Source of the DNA: BRH-c54 sp036567945
Lineage (GTDB): Bacteria; Bacteroidota; Bacteroidia; Flavobacteriales_E; Vicingaceae
Direction: 5' to 3'
DNA length: 64,000 nt
Assembly (NCBI GenBank): GCA_036567945.1
Contig: DATCTM010000055.1
Coordinates: 18,222-82,221 of the forward strand
The notes below the pieces were generated by a model. That model saw nothing but the letters and a program-made list of their open reading frames with translations. It did no database searches and was not told the DNA's origin. A program made the position numbers and the translations under genes. Positions within the stretch are counted from its first letter, which is position 1; the number at the start of each line of letters is the position of its first letter. Positions 17,670 through 27,271 of this stretch are shown one piece after another.

Positions 17670-18866
17670 TTATTTCAATAAAGCTAAGGTGTTTTTAATT
17701 CTGTTGATGGATTCTTTTAGTACTTCTTCAGAAGTAGCATAAGAAATTCTTAAACATTCTGGGTTTCCAAAAGCATCGCCACTAACTAATGCCACTAAAC
17801 CTTTGTTTAATAAAAACATACATAAATCTGTTGCATCTTTTATCACTTCTCCGTTATAAGACTTTCCAAAGTAAGAAGAAACATCTGGAAAAAAATAAAA
17901 AGCACCTTTAGGTTGGTTCATTTTAATTCCGGGAATGTCTTTCATTAAATCATACACCAACTCTTTTCTTTTTTGGAAAGCAGCCACCATATCATTTACA
18001 ATAGAAGTGTCAGCTTCTAAAGCTGCTTGAGCCGCTTTTTGGGCAATACTACAAGTTCCTGAAGTAAACTGACCTTGCATTTTAGTGCAAGCATCGGCTA
18101 CCCATTTTGGAGCAGCAATAAAGCCAATTCTCCAGCCTGTCATGGCAAACCCTTTAGAAACGCCATTTACCACCACTACTTGATCTTTTATAAAATCAAA
18201 CTGAGCAATACTTTCGTGTTTACCAACAAAATTAATGTGTTCGTAAATCTCATCAGAAACAATAATAATATCGGGATAATTTTTCACCAATTCAGCAATT
18301 GCGAATAGTTCTTCTTTAGTATAAACAGAGCCACTAGGGTTGCAAGGGGAGCTAAACCAAATCATTCTGGTTTTAGGCGTAATGGCATTTTTAAGTTGAT
18401 CGATAGTAATTTTAAAATCGGTTTCAATAGTAGTGTTTACAATTACAGGGGTAGCTTCAGCAATTTTTATCATTTCTATATAGCTTACCCAATAAGGAGC
18501 CAATAAAACAACTTCATCACCTGGGTTTAAAATGCTTAATGCTAAATTAGTAAGAGAGTGTTTTGCACCTGTAGAAACCACTATTTGTTCAAAAGAATAA
18601 TCTAAATTATTATCTCTTTTTAACTTGTTTGCCGCAGCTTTTCTTAGTTCGGGATAACCCGGAACTGGCGTGTAGTGCGTATAGTTTTCATCTATTGCTT
18701 TTTTAGCGGCATCTTTTATAAGTTGAGGCGTATCAAAATCAGGTTCTCCAATACTTAGGCTAATTACGTCTTTTCCTTCAGCCTGTAGTTCTCTACTCAA
18801 TCTTGTCATAGCAAGGGTTTGTGACTCGCTTAAGTTGTTAATTCTGTTGGATAATGTTTTGTTCAT
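17670..18866 (-). CDS. aspC: PLP-dependent aspartate aminotransferase, class I
   Basis: 398 residues, fold-type I aminotransferase of the I-gamma kind found in Gram-positives and Bacteroidota. PLP is bound by Lys238 in NGVSKGFAMTGWRIGF; the Asn of SSPCNPSG and the Asp/Tyr of VSDEIYEH complete the cofactor site. It interconverts aspartate and oxaloacetate with glutamate/2-oxoglutarate; related enzymes also accept aromatic substrates, so substrate range is inferred. It is the first gene of the likely operon with mtaB and lgt. The -7 element lies only 4 bases before the ATG, suggesting a leaderless or nearly leaderless message. Confidence 0.92.
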   Translation of the reverse strand: MNKTLSNRINNLSESQTLAMTRLSRELQAEGKDVISLSIGEPDFDTPQLIKDAAKKAIDENYTHYTPVPGYPELRKAAANKLKRDNNLDYSFEQIVVSTGAKHSLTNLALSILNPGDEVVLLAPYWVSYIEMIKIAEATPVIVNTTIETDFKITIDQLKNAITPKTRMIWFSSPCNPSGSVYTKEELFAIAELVKNYPDIIIVSDEIYEHINFVGKHESIAQFDFIKDQVVVVNGVSKGFAMTGWRIGFIAAPKWVADACTKMQGQFTSGTCSIAQKAAQAALEADTSIVNDMVAAFQKRKELVYDLMKDIPGIKMNQPKGAFYFFPDVSSYFGKSYNGEVIKDATDLCMFLLNKGLVALVSGDAFGNPECLRISYATSEEVLKESINRIKNTLALLK

Positions 18867-18870
18867 AAAG

Positions 18871-18878
18871 CAAAATTA
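18871..18878 (-). promoter_or_regulatory. -7 promoter element abutting the aminotransferase start
   Basis: TAATTTTG on the minus strand, then CTTT and the ATG at 18866. A transcript begun at the normal distance would start at or within a base or two of the ATG. Confidence 0.45.
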
Positions 18879-18981
18879 AAGTGGCGAAATTACTGAAAAT
18901 TGATGTTATAAACCTTATTTCAATAACTAACATTAAGAAATTGAAGCACAAAATATTTCTTGAAAATGAGAAGCTGAAGGG

Positions 18982-19368
18982 TTAATGTTCAAATGATAAT
19001 AACCACTTGATAGCTTTTTCTTCATTATTAAACATTTTGGTTGGAGTAGCCGGTTTTTTAAATTTAATGAAAAAATTAGCTAATAATACTGTCATTAGGG
19101 AGCTTGTTAAGATAGCCATAGCAATATTTAAATTGGTTACTTCTTTACTTGCTAAATAATCTTGAGCTGCTTTTGAAATGTGCCACATTTTACGGATATC
19201 TCCGAGTACTAACATTTTTTTTCCTTGTTGAATTTTTTCTCTGGCTTCTTTGTTAGCAATAACGTGTTCTAATTCAACAATAACATCTTCTTTGAAAGCA
19301 ATGTACAAATAACCTTCTCTAAGCTCTAAAATGGCCGTTTCGGTCTCTATATAATCAATTGCTATCAC
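18982..19368 (-). CDS. STAS/SpoIIAA-like domain protein
   Basis: 128 residues, no signal peptide. The pattern of short strands and helices (ILELREGYLYIAFKEDVIVELEHV, then KKMLVLGDIRKM, then HISKAAQDYLAS) matches a family of small Bacteroidota proteins with a STAS/SpoIIAA-like fold (DUF7793-like). I recognise the family by its layout only; no biochemical function is known to me. The segment NIAMAILTSSLMTVLLANFF is hydrophobic but fits buried core strands and a helix better than a membrane span. It sits alone between tsaD and the aminotransferase. Confidence 0.68.
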   Translation of the reverse strand: MIAIDYIETETAILELREGYLYIAFKEDVIVELEHVIANKEAREKIQQGKKMLVLGDIRKMWHISKAAQDYLASKEVTNLNIAMAILTSSLMTVLLANFFIKFKKPATPTKMFNNEEKAIKWLLSFEH

Positions 19369-19416
19369 AAAGATAAAAAATTAGTTAGGTTGGATTTGTC
19401 GATAAAAATAAGCAAT

Positions 19417-20442
19417 TTATAGCTTCATTCTAGCGTTTGGTGTGAAATTTTTAGAAAAATCATGATTTTCTAAATAACTGTAATAACCGGTAATAGCTAT
19501 CATAGCTGCATTATCGGTGCAGTATTCAAATTTAGGGATGAATACTTTTATATCTTTTTTTGTAAGGGATTGAAGAGCACTTCTTAATCCTGAATTAGCA
19601 GAAACTCCACCTGCGATAGCAATCTGCCTAACATTGGTTTTTTTTACTGCTATCATCAATTTTTCAATAAGTATATCAACTATAGTTTTTTGAACTCCGG
19701 CACAAATATCTTTTATGTTATCGGAAATAAAATCGGAATTAGTTTTAAGTTCTTTTTGTAAAAAGTATAGGACAGAAGTTTTTAATCCACTAAAACTAAA
19801 ATTCAAACCATCTACTTTAGGGTGGGGAAATGAAAATCTATCAGGATTACCTTCTTTAGCATATTTATCTACCAAGGGACCACCGGGATAGGGTAGTTGA
19901 AGCATTTTAGCAACTTTATCAAAAGCTTCTCCGGCAGCATCATCAATGGTTTCGCCAATAACTTCCATTTTAAAAAAATCATCTACTCTAACAATTTGTG
20001 TATGTCCGCCACTAACGGTTAAGCACAAAAAAGGAAACTCAGGCATTTCTTTTTCTTCATCCAATTCTTTAATAAAGTGTGCTAAAATATGTCCTTGCAT
20101 ATGATTTACAGCTATTGCAGGAATGTTTAATCCAATTGAAAGTGTTTTTGCAAAAGAACTTCCTACTAACAAAGACCCTAATAAACCTGGTCCGTTTGTA
20201 AAAGCAACGGCAGTAATATCATTTTTGCTTATACCTGCTTTTTTTAGAGCAGCATCTACTACGGGTACAATGTTTTGCTGATGAGCTCTAGAAGCAAGTT
20301 CAGGAACTACTCCTCCATACTTTTTATGTACTTCTTGGTTAGCTATAATGTTGGCAAGGACTTTGCCATCAGAGATTACAGCAGCAGCGGTGTCATCGCA
20401 AGATGATTCTATTCCTAAAATTATTATGGAAGATTGATGCAT
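19417..20442 (-). CDS. tsaD: tRNA N6-adenosine threonylcarbamoyltransferase
   Basis: 341 residues from the ATG at 20442. TsaD (Kae1/YgjD) transfers threonylcarbamoyl from TC-AMP to A37 of ANN-decoding tRNAs, working with TsaB and TsaE in the cytoplasm. The ASKHA fold is clear: LGIESSCDDTAAAV at the start, metal-binding His114 and His118 in NHMQGHILAHF, and the GGVSANSGLR phosphate site. The frame extends 15 codons upstream to 20487, but a TAnnTTTG element on this strand at 20463-20470 lies inside that extension, so I start at MHQSS. MtaB, encoded downstream, modifies the t6A made here. Confidence 0.95.
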   Translation of the reverse strand: MHQSSIIILGIESSCDDTAAAVISDGKVLANIIANQEVHKKYGGVVPELASRAHQQNIVPVVDAALKKAGISKNDITAVAFTNGPGLLGSLLVGSSFAKTLSIGLNIPAIAVNHMQGHILAHFIKELDEEKEMPEFPFLCLTVSGGHTQIVRVDDFFKMEVIGETIDDAAGEAFDKVAKMLQLPYPGGPLVDKYAKEGNPDRFSFPHPKVDGLNFSFSGLKTSVLYFLQKELKTNSDFISDNIKDICAGVQKTIVDILIEKLMIAVKKTNVRQIAIAGGVSANSGLRSALQSLTKKDIKVFIPKFEYCTDNAAMIAITGYYSYLENHDFSKNFTPNARMKL

Positions 20443-20462
20443 TAAATGTATTTTTGAAGTCT

Positions 20463-20470
20463 CAAAATTA
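20463..20470 (-). promoter_or_regulatory. -7 promoter element for tsaD
   Basis: TAATTTTG on the minus strand, 20 bases before the tsaD ATG at 20442. It decides between two possible start codons. Confidence 0.5.
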
Positions 20471-20503
20471 AAGTTCAAAACTATCAAAAAAAGAAATAAA
20501 ATA

Positions 20504-23500
20504 ATGTTATTTGTTGCTGCATTTGTTGTGCTTGTAGCTATCTTTCTTTCTTTGACGGTTTATAACAATGCGTTCCAAACTTTTTTAGTAAAAAAGTATC
20601 TTAATCATTTATCAAAAGAGCTTAACACCACTATTAGTGTTGAAAATGTTGAAGTTTCTTTTTTTAACAATTTAAAAATCAACAATTTATATATTGAGGA
20701 TTTGCATAATGATACACTTTTTTATGCTAATGAAATAGAAGCAAAAATTGGTATATTTTCTTTGGGTAATAACAAAGTTGACATTAAGTCCATCTCGTTA
20801 AAAGAACCATTTTTCAACTTACATCATCACCAAGATAGTTTACGTAATAATTTATTTTTTATTATTGATTATTTTTCAACAGATGAACCTAAGGATACAA
20901 CAGCTTTAAAATGGGAGGTTAAATTTAATGATGTTGACATCACAAAAGGTAAATTTATTTATCACAATAATAGAGTGAAACCAGTTGATTATGGAGTAGA
21001 TTATCAGCATGTTGAAATCGATTATTTAAACACAAAGTTGAAAGGTATAGAATTCATTCCCAATGGTGTGGCAACTGAAATTTATAACATGAGTTTTTAT
21101 GAGAAATCAGGTTTTCAGTTGGATGATTTAACTACTGATTTTGCTATTTCTGATAAAGGAATTTTTGCTGAAAAGATGTTGTTAAAAACTCCTAATTCTG
21201 TTATAAATGGCGATGTTGTTTTTGCAACAGATAGTTTTGCTGATTTATCTGAATTTATTACCAATGTTGATATAGAATCACATTTTGATTCATCCAAAGT
21301 AAGTTTTAGAGATATTTGTTTTTTTACTAAAGAATTAGATTGTTTAAATAAATATGTCATTCTGGATGGTGATGTGAAAGGAAGGTTAGACAAATTAAAG
21401 GGTAGAAATTTATCTATAACTACTGATGATGGTACTTATTTTAGTGGAAACGCAGACATAAGCGGTATTCCCAAGCCTGATGAGATTTTTATTTACCTAG
21501 ATATTAAATCTTTGATTACTTCAAAAAGGAGGTTAGAACAAATTCCTTTATATCCTTTTGTTAGCGAAACATTCATTCAATTACCTGATAACATGAAACA
21601 CCTTGGAAATATTAATTTCAAAGGTAAGGTTTCAGGCTTTTTAAATGATTTTGTTGCTTATGGTAATTTTTCTACAGCCTTAGGTAACATCCAAACGGAT
21701 TTAGCTTTAAAAATGAAACCGGATAAAACTTATTATTCAGGAAAAATAAGTACACGTAGCTTTCATTTAGGTAAGTTTTTTGAAGCACCTAAACAAATAG
21801 GAAAAATTGCTTTAAATACTAAAATTGTAGGGAGTGGTTTTTCGCTTAAAGATATAGATGCCAAGCTTACCGGAAAAATTAAAAAGATTGAGATTAAAGA
21901 TTATCCTTATTCTAATATAACAGTTGATGGTAATTTTCAAAATCAAATTTTTGATGGTTTTCTTGATATGAAGGATGAAAATCTAACCTTTAATTTCAAT
22001 GGAAATGTTGATTTTTCGGGAGAATTACCTCATTTACAATTTACTTCAGAGATAAAAGAAGCCAAGTTAGCTAAGTTAAACTTGATTGAAACTAAAGAAA
22101 AAATGAATACTCGTTTTTCTACTGATGTAAAAATAGATTTAATAGGAAATAATATTGACAACATCGTTGGTGAAGTTGAAATGCACAATACTAACTATAT
22201 TGATAAATTAGACACTATTTTCATTCCTAATACTTATTTAAAATCTATCAAAACTAATGGTTCTAAGGCTATTCACTTAAATTCAGACTTTGCTACCATG
22301 ACAGTAAATGGAAACTACCAATTTACAGACTTTAGAGCTATAATAAATAATATTATATATACTTATTTGCCATCTCAAAATAAAGAAATTTACACTCCTG
22401 AAAAAATTACTAACAACTTCAATTTTAAAGCCACTATTTTAAATACAGACATTTTAACTAAATTGTTTTTTAATGATGTTAGATTCGGGACAAACACTAC
22501 TGTTGTTGGAGAATATAATTCTAACGCTAATCATTTAGTTGTAAGTGGAAGTGCGGATAGTGTTAGTGCCTACGGAAATAAGTTTAAGACTATAAAATTA
22601 AATGGAAAAGCTGACAACAGTCAATTAGAACTTGATGTTGAGATTGGTAAAGTATTAGTATTTAATGTGGATAGTCTTTTTATGAATGATTTTAAATTAT
22701 CAGGAATATTGAGGGATGATAGTTTAATTACGGATATAACTTGGTTAAATGATACATTAAGTGGAAGGTCTCTTGATGCATCATTAAATAATGTTACTTA
22801 TTTTCAGAGAGAACAAATTACCAGTAGTTTTAGCAATGCTTATATTTATTTAGATAATTTACAATGGCAACTTTCAGATGGAAATACAATTGTTATAGAT
22901 ACCAATAGTATAAGCATCTCTAACTTTAAGTTTGCTAATGAAAATCAAAAATTAATTGTAGATGGCACCATTAGCAATGATAATAGTAAGCAGCAAATGG
23001 ACGTGATGTTTGAAAATTTTGATTTAGGATTATTCAAGTCGTTAATACCCCAAAATGCTGCGAAACTAGAAGGCGTTTTTAATGGAGTCGCATCACTTGA
23101 AAAAATGAATAATGAACTACTATTTACATCAGATTTAAATATAAATAAATTTAAATTGAATGATTATCTAATAGGTCAAGGAAATATTAAATCTAAATGG
23201 ATTACAGAAAAAGAAGCCTTAAATATTGATGCTAAATTCTTTAATGAAAGAATGCCTTCCATTATTGTGTACGGATATTACTATACCAATAAATCTATCG
23301 AAGACAATTTAGATTTTTTAATAACACTAAATCAAACAGAACTTAGTATTTTAGATGCTTATGTAAAAGATTATGTAACCGATTTAGACGGTAAAGCTAC
23401 CGCTAATATTCAAGTTAAAGGAAGTATGAATGCTCCTGAATTTGATGGAAAAATTAGTTTAATAGGAACAAGCGGAACAGTAAACTATTTAAAAACTAAG

Positions 23501-24955
23501 TACGAAGTACCATCACTTTTAATTAAAGTAATGCCTGATATGATTTCGTTTGACAATGCACTTTTTTTTGATGAAAGAAAAAACAAAGCATATGGTACAG
23601 CAACCTTACTTCACAATAATTTTAAGAACTTCAGTTTCGATTTGGGTATGCGGTTAGAAGATTTTATGGTACTTAACACAAGTAGACTGGATAATCCCGA
23701 TTATTACGGAATTGCTTTTGCTAGTGGTGTTGTTGGGATAAATTATGACCAATATACCTCTAAAACAGGTATTGAAGCTAATATTACCACTTCAAAAAAT
23801 ACCATATTTAATATACCTCTTGATGGCAGTGAAGAAATTGAAGAAAATAACTATATCACTTTTGTTACAAAAATTGATTCATCAGCCTTAGCTAATATGG
23901 TTGAAGAAGAAGTTGACTTGTCTAACTACTTTATGACATTTGATTTAAAAGTTACAGATGATGCTGAAATAAGATTGATCTTTGATGAAAAAATTGGAGA
24001 CATAATGAAGAGTAGGGGAAATGGCAACTTAAAATTAGAAATTAATTCCGCAGGAGATTTTTCTATTTTTGGAGATTATGTTGTAAAAAGCGGAGATTAT
24101 CTTTTTACGCTTCAAAACGTAATTAACAAAAGGTTTAATCTGCTTGAGGGTGGAACAATAAAATGGAATGGAGATCCATTAGATGCTCAGGTTGACATTA
24201 GTGCATCTTATAGAACACGGGCAAGATTATATGATCTATTAATGTCTATGGACACTTCTGATGTGTTGAAAAAAAGAATTCCCGTAGACTTAGTATTACA
24301 TATGAAAAATTCTTTATTGGCACCGGATATCAACTTTGATATTGTGTTGCCTACAGCTGATGAAGATACAAAAAGTAAGGTTAAAAGTGTGTTGTACGTT
24401 AGTAGTCATGAAGAAAATATTCAGGAGCTAAACCGACAAGTGTTCTCTTTATTGGTATTAAATAGGTTTTTACCACCTCCGGGTGTAGATGGTGTTGCCG
24501 GAAATGCCGGACTTGAAAAAACGGCAACAAGTGAGTTGTTGTCGAATCAATTAAGTAATTGGCTCTCTAAAATTAGTAACGAGTTTGATATAGGTGTAAA
24601 CTATCGTCCGGGAGATGAAATTTCTCCGCAAGAGTTTGAGTTGGCACTTTCTACACAACTACTAAATGATAGGTTAATTATAGATTCTAACTTTGGAATT
24701 GCTGATAGACAAAATGGTTCTACCGTAAATCAAAATACGAATAACCTTATTGGTGATGTGGTGTTGGAGTATAAAATTTCAAAAGACGGAAAGCTAAGAG
24801 TGAAAGCATTTAATAAATCCAATCAGTTTTCTTTATTAGAAATAAATAGTCCTTATACACAAGGTGTTGGTATTTCTTATAAAGAAGAGTTTGATAATAT
24901 TGGTGAGTTTTTCAGATCGTTTTACAGCCTTTTTCAAAGAAGAATTAAAAAATAA
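20504..24955 (+). CDS. tamB: TamB-like translocation/assembly protein (DUF490)
   Basis: 1483 residues. One N-terminal membrane anchor (about 1-20) is followed by a long run of short beta strands with AsmA-like character in the first third, and the DUF490/TamB C-terminal domain at about 1030-1480 (GNLKLEINSAGDFSIFGDYV, ending in a barrel-like tail). Such proteins form a hydrophobic groove bridging inner and outer membranes, for outer-membrane protein assembly and lipid transport. The frame is open upstream of the ATG and encodes KKRNK-like basic residues just before it, but no better start codon is present. No tamA is adjacent. It is divergent from tsaD with a 61-base gap. Confidence 0.88.
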   Translation: MLFVAAFVVLVAIFLSLTVYNNAFQTFLVKKYLNHLSKELNTTISVENVEVSFFNNLKINNLYIEDLHNDTLFYANEIEAKIGIFSLGNNKVDIKSISLKEPFFNLHHHQDSLRNNLFFIIDYFSTDEPKDTTALKWEVKFNDVDITKGKFIYHNNRVKPVDYGVDYQHVEIDYLNTKLKGIEFIPNGVATEIYNMSFYEKSGFQLDDLTTDFAISDKGIFAEKMLLKTPNSVINGDVVFATDSFADLSEFITNVDIESHFDSSKVSFRDICFFTKELDCLNKYVILDGDVKGRLDKLKGRNLSITTDDGTYFSGNADISGIPKPDEIFIYLDIKSLITSKRRLEQIPLYPFVSETFIQLPDNMKHLGNINFKGKVSGFLNDFVAYGNFSTALGNIQTDLALKMKPDKTYYSGKISTRSFHLGKFFEAPKQIGKIALNTKIVGSGFSLKDIDAKLTGKIKKIEIKDYPYSNITVDGNFQNQIFDGFLDMKDENLTFNFNGNVDFSGELPHLQFTSEIKEAKLAKLNLIETKEKMNTRFSTDVKIDLIGNNIDNIVGEVEMHNTNYIDKLDTIFIPNTYLKSIKTNGSKAIHLNSDFATMTVNGNYQFTDFRAIINNIIYTYLPSQNKEIYTPEKITNNFNFKATILNTDILTKLFFNDVRFGTNTTVVGEYNSNANHLVVSGSADSVSAYGNKFKTIKLNGKADNSQLELDVEIGKVLVFNVDSLFMNDFKLSGILRDDSLITDITWLNDTLSGRSLDASLNNVTYFQREQITSSFSNAYIYLDNLQWQLSDGNTIVIDTNSISISNFKFANENQKLIVDGTISNDNSKQQMDVMFENFDLGLFKSLIPQNAAKLEGVFNGVASLEKMNNELLFTSDLNINKFKLNDYLIGQGNIKSKWITEKEALNIDAKFFNERMPSIIVYGYYYTNKSIEDNLDFLITLNQTELSILDAYVKDYVTDLDGKATANIQVKGSMNAPEFDGKISLIGTSGTVNYLKTKYEVPSLLIKVMPDMISFDNALFFDERKNKAYGTATLLHNNFKNFSFDLGMRLEDFMVLNTSRLDNPDYYGIAFASGVVGINYDQYTSKTGIEANITTSKNTIFNIPLDGSEEIEENNYITFVTKIDSSALANMVEEEVDLSNYFMTFDLKVTDDAEIRLIFDEKIGDIMKSRGNGNLKLEINSAGDFSIFGDYVVKSGDYLFTLQNVINKRFNLLEGGTIKWNGDPLDAQVDISASYRTRARLYDLLMSMDTSDVLKKRIPVDLVLHMKNSLLAPDINFDIVLPTADEDTKSKVKSVLYVSSHEENIQELNRQVFSLLVLNRFLPPPGVDGVAGNAGLEKTATSELLSNQLSNWLSKISNEFDIGVNYRPGDEISPQEFELALSTQLLNDRLIIDSNFGIADRQNGSTVNQNTNNLIGDVVLEYKISKDGKLRVKAFNKSNQFSLLEINSPYTQGVGISYKEEFDNIGEFFRSFYSLFQRRIKK

Positions 24956-24958
24956 AAA

Positions 24959-24990
24959 AAGCCTTTGGGATTTTACTCCCAAAGACCTTT
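24959..24990 (+). terminator. hairpin terminator after tamB
   Basis: CTTTGGGA at 24963-24970 pairs with TCCCAAAG at 24977-24984 around a 6-base loop, flanked by A-rich sequence before and CTTTT after. The T run is short, so efficiency is uncertain. Confidence 0.62.
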
Positions 24991-25125
24991 TCAAACCTAA
25001 AACTTTTAATTAAAAACTAACAATCATTTCATTTCAACTATTGTGCCATATTTTTTTAACGTTTATTATGGATAAAGAGAATTAAAAATTATGTAATTTT
25101 ACCTCAATTCTTAAAAAGAGCACTT

Positions 25126-25779
25126 GTGAAAAGCTTTTCTAAACATATTCTATTTACTGCAATAGTGCTGATGTTTGTTGTTGGTTTATCAGCTCAAACG
25201 AATAAATCTGATAGCTTAATGTACAGCCAAGGCGATGAATATGTAGTTCCTTACGATTCTTTAAGCCCGATAGATAAACTGAATTATAATTTTAGATTTG
25301 GAGCAATGATAATGTCTAACGGGAGCTTTGGAACCTATTACAATCCTTCGGTTACGTATCAGCTTTCCAAAAAATGGAGTGTAAATGCAGGAGTTAACTA
25401 TCAAAATGTAAGTGCCAATAATATGCCTATGTTTACAGACTTTGGTTACCAGTCTTTTACAGGTAATATCTCTCAGTTTTATGGCTATGTTGCAGCTAAA
25501 TACCAAATAGATGAAAGATGGGCGGCAGGAGGTTCTGTATTTTATAATGCAATAAGCTTTAACAATCATCATTATGCTTATTCTAGCAACAATATTTCTC
25601 CAATGGATAGAGTAGGTTACTCAGGTTTTGTACAATATAAATCACCTAGTGGTTTCACTGTTACTGGCGAAGTTAGAGTAAACGATAGGTTTAATCCTTA
25701 TAACCGATTTGGAGGTTTTAATTCCGGCATTGGAGCCGGTTTCGATAACAGCTTTGGCTCTCCATTTTCTACTTGGTAA
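25126..25779 (+). CDS. exported beta-strand-rich protein, probable small outer-membrane barrel
   Basis: 217 residues from a GTG at 25126. A signal peptide (about 1-24, ending in LSAQ) is followed by amphipathic strands rich in Tyr, Phe, Gly and Asn (for example VTYQLSKKWSVNAGVNYQ and VQYKSPSGFTVTGEVRV), ending in an aromatic C-terminal residue (STW), as in many outer-membrane barrels. The last 30 residues are Gly/Phe/Asn rich. I do not recognise a named family. A degenerate -7 element (TAATTTTA, 25094-25101) lies 24 bases before the GTG. It stands alone between tamB and glyA. Confidence 0.72.
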   Translation: MKSFSKHILFTAIVLMFVVGLSAQTNKSDSLMYSQGDEYVVPYDSLSPIDKLNYNFRFGAMIMSNGSFGTYYNPSVTYQLSKKWSVNAGVNYQNVSANNMPMFTDFGYQSFTGNISQFYGYVAAKYQIDERWAAGGSVFYNAISFNNHHYAYSSNNISPMDRVGYSGFVQYKSPSGFTVTGEVRVNDRFNPYNRFGGFNSGIGAGFDNSFGSPFSTW

Positions 25780-25891
25780 GAAGTTTTTTGTTTCCTGTGT
25801 AAATAAAAGCACTTTAGCTGCTTAATTTATTTTTGCGATTTTTTCTTTATACAAATGAAGTTATAAACTTTATAACACATCAAAATATTTA

Positions 25892-25899
25892 TACCTTTG
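25892..25899 (+). promoter_or_regulatory. -7 promoter element for glyA
   Basis: TACCTTTG matches TAnnTTTG; transcript start expected near 25906, about 20 nt before the ATG at 25927. A second match, TATTTTTG at 25828-25835, lies 64 bases upstream. Confidence 0.6.
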
Positions 25900-25926
25900 C
25901 GGCAATATTTATTTAAGCTGTTATTA

Positions 25927-27201
25927 ATGATAAAGGATACTGTTGTTTTTGATTTAATTCAAGAAGAAGAACACCGCCAAAGTGTAGGTGTGGAGCTAAT
26001 TGCTTCAGAAAATTATGTTAGTTCTCAGGTGATGCAAGCTATGGGAAGCGTGCTAACCAATAAATATGCTGAAGGCTTACCTTTTAAGCGTTATTATGGA
26101 GGTTGCGAAGTAGTAGATGAAATTGAGCAGTTAGCAATAGACAGAGCAAAAGAATTATTTAATGCGGCATGGGTAAATGTTCAACCTCATTCGGGGTCGC
26201 AAGCAAATGCAGCCGTTATGTTGGCAGTATTAAAACCAGGAGATAAAATTCTTGGTTTCGATTTATCGCATGGTGGACATTTAACGCATGGTTCTCCTGT
26301 AAATTTTTCAGGAAAATTATATGAAACTTCATTTTATGGAGTAGATAAAACAAGTGGAAGAGTAGATTATGAAACAATGGAAAAAATTGCTTTAGAAGAA
26401 AAACCTCAATTAATTATTGCTGGAGCTTCTGCTTATTCTCGCGATTGGGATTATGAACGCATGAGAAAATTAGCCGATAAAGTAGGTGCTTTATTGTTAG
26501 CAGATATTTCGCATCCTTCTGGCTTAATTGCTAGAGGCTTATTAAACGACCCGCTACCTCATTGTCATGTAGTTACTACTACCACACACAAAACCCTTAG
26601 AGGGCCAAGAGGTGGTTTAATTATGATGGGGCAAGATTTTGAAAACTCATGGGGAATTAAAACGCCAAAAGGAGAGGTTAAAATGATGTCGGCTATGTTG
26701 GATGGTGCAGTTTTTCCGGGCACGCAAGGTGGTCCCTTAGAACATGTTATTGCAGCTAAGGCGGTAGCTTTTAAAGAAGCATTGTCGGAAGAATACATGA
26801 GTTACTGTCAGCAAGTAATAAAAAATGCCAAAGTTATGGCTGATGAATTAATGAAAAGAGGTTATGGTGTTGTTTCCGGAGGAACTGACAACCATTGTAT
26901 GTTAATTGATTTGCGCTCTAAAAACATTACCGGAAAAGAAGCTGAGAATTTATTGGTGGAGGCTGATATTACGGTTAACAAAAATATGGTGCCTTTTGAT
27001 GATAAATCTCCGTTTGTTACTTCAGGAATTAGAGTAGGAACAGCGGCTGTTACCACAAGAGGTTTGATGGAAGAAGACATGGTTAAAATTGTAGATTGGA
27101 TGGATTTGGTAATTACGCATAAAGATGAAAAAACCATTGCTAACGTAAGAGAAGAAATAAATAATTTAATGGAGCAGTTTCCATTGTTTAAAGGGGAATA
27201 G
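25927..27201 (+). CDS. glyA: serine hydroxymethyltransferase
   Basis: 424 residues from the ATG at 25927. It interconverts serine plus tetrahydrofolate and glycine plus 5,10-methylene-THF, the main source of one-carbon units. The PLP lysine is Lys222 in TTTTHKTLRGPRGG; HSGSQAN and DISHPSGLIARG are cofactor-site elements. A TTG at 25897 in the same frame would add ten residues, but it lies within the -7 element, so the ATG is preferred. It links to fhs and ftcD elsewhere in the window through the folate pool. A weak 7-bp hairpin lies just after its stop (27211-27232). Confidence 0.97.
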   Translation: MIKDTVVFDLIQEEEHRQSVGVELIASENYVSSQVMQAMGSVLTNKYAEGLPFKRYYGGCEVVDEIEQLAIDRAKELFNAAWVNVQPHSGSQANAAVMLAVLKPGDKILGFDLSHGGHLTHGSPVNFSGKLYETSFYGVDKTSGRVDYETMEKIALEEKPQLIIAGASAYSRDWDYERMRKLADKVGALLLADISHPSGLIARGLLNDPLPHCHVVTTTTHKTLRGPRGGLIMMGQDFENSWGIKTPKGEVKMMSAMLDGAVFPGTQGGPLEHVIAAKAVAFKEALSEEYMSYCQQVIKNAKVMADELMKRGYGVVSGGTDNHCMLIDLRSKNITGKEAENLLVEADITVNKNMVPFDDKSPFVTSGIRVGTAAVTTRGLMEEDMVKIVDWMDLVITHKDEKTIANVREEINNLMEQFPLFKGE

Positions 27202-27210
27202 AAGAAATTT

Positions 27211-27232
27211 TGAAGACCGACTTTTGTCTTCA
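27211..27232 (+). terminator. weak hairpin after glyA
   Basis: TGAAGAC (27211-27217) pairs with GTCTTCA (27226-27232) around an 8-base loop, nine bases after the glyA stop. No T run follows, so it may be only a weak terminator or a message-stabilising stem. Confidence 0.35.
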
Positions 27233-27271
27233 TTCTAAAATTAATAACTAAATTAAAAAATAATAAAAACT

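Noticed and set aside
20443..20487. Longer N-terminus of TsaD
   Set aside because: The -7 element at 20463-20470 falls inside it and homologues begin near LGIESSCDD.
25828..25835. A second TAnnTTTG match upstream of glyA, possible small RNA start
   Set aside because: No -33 element and no terminator before the glyA promoter, so a separate transcript is unsupported.
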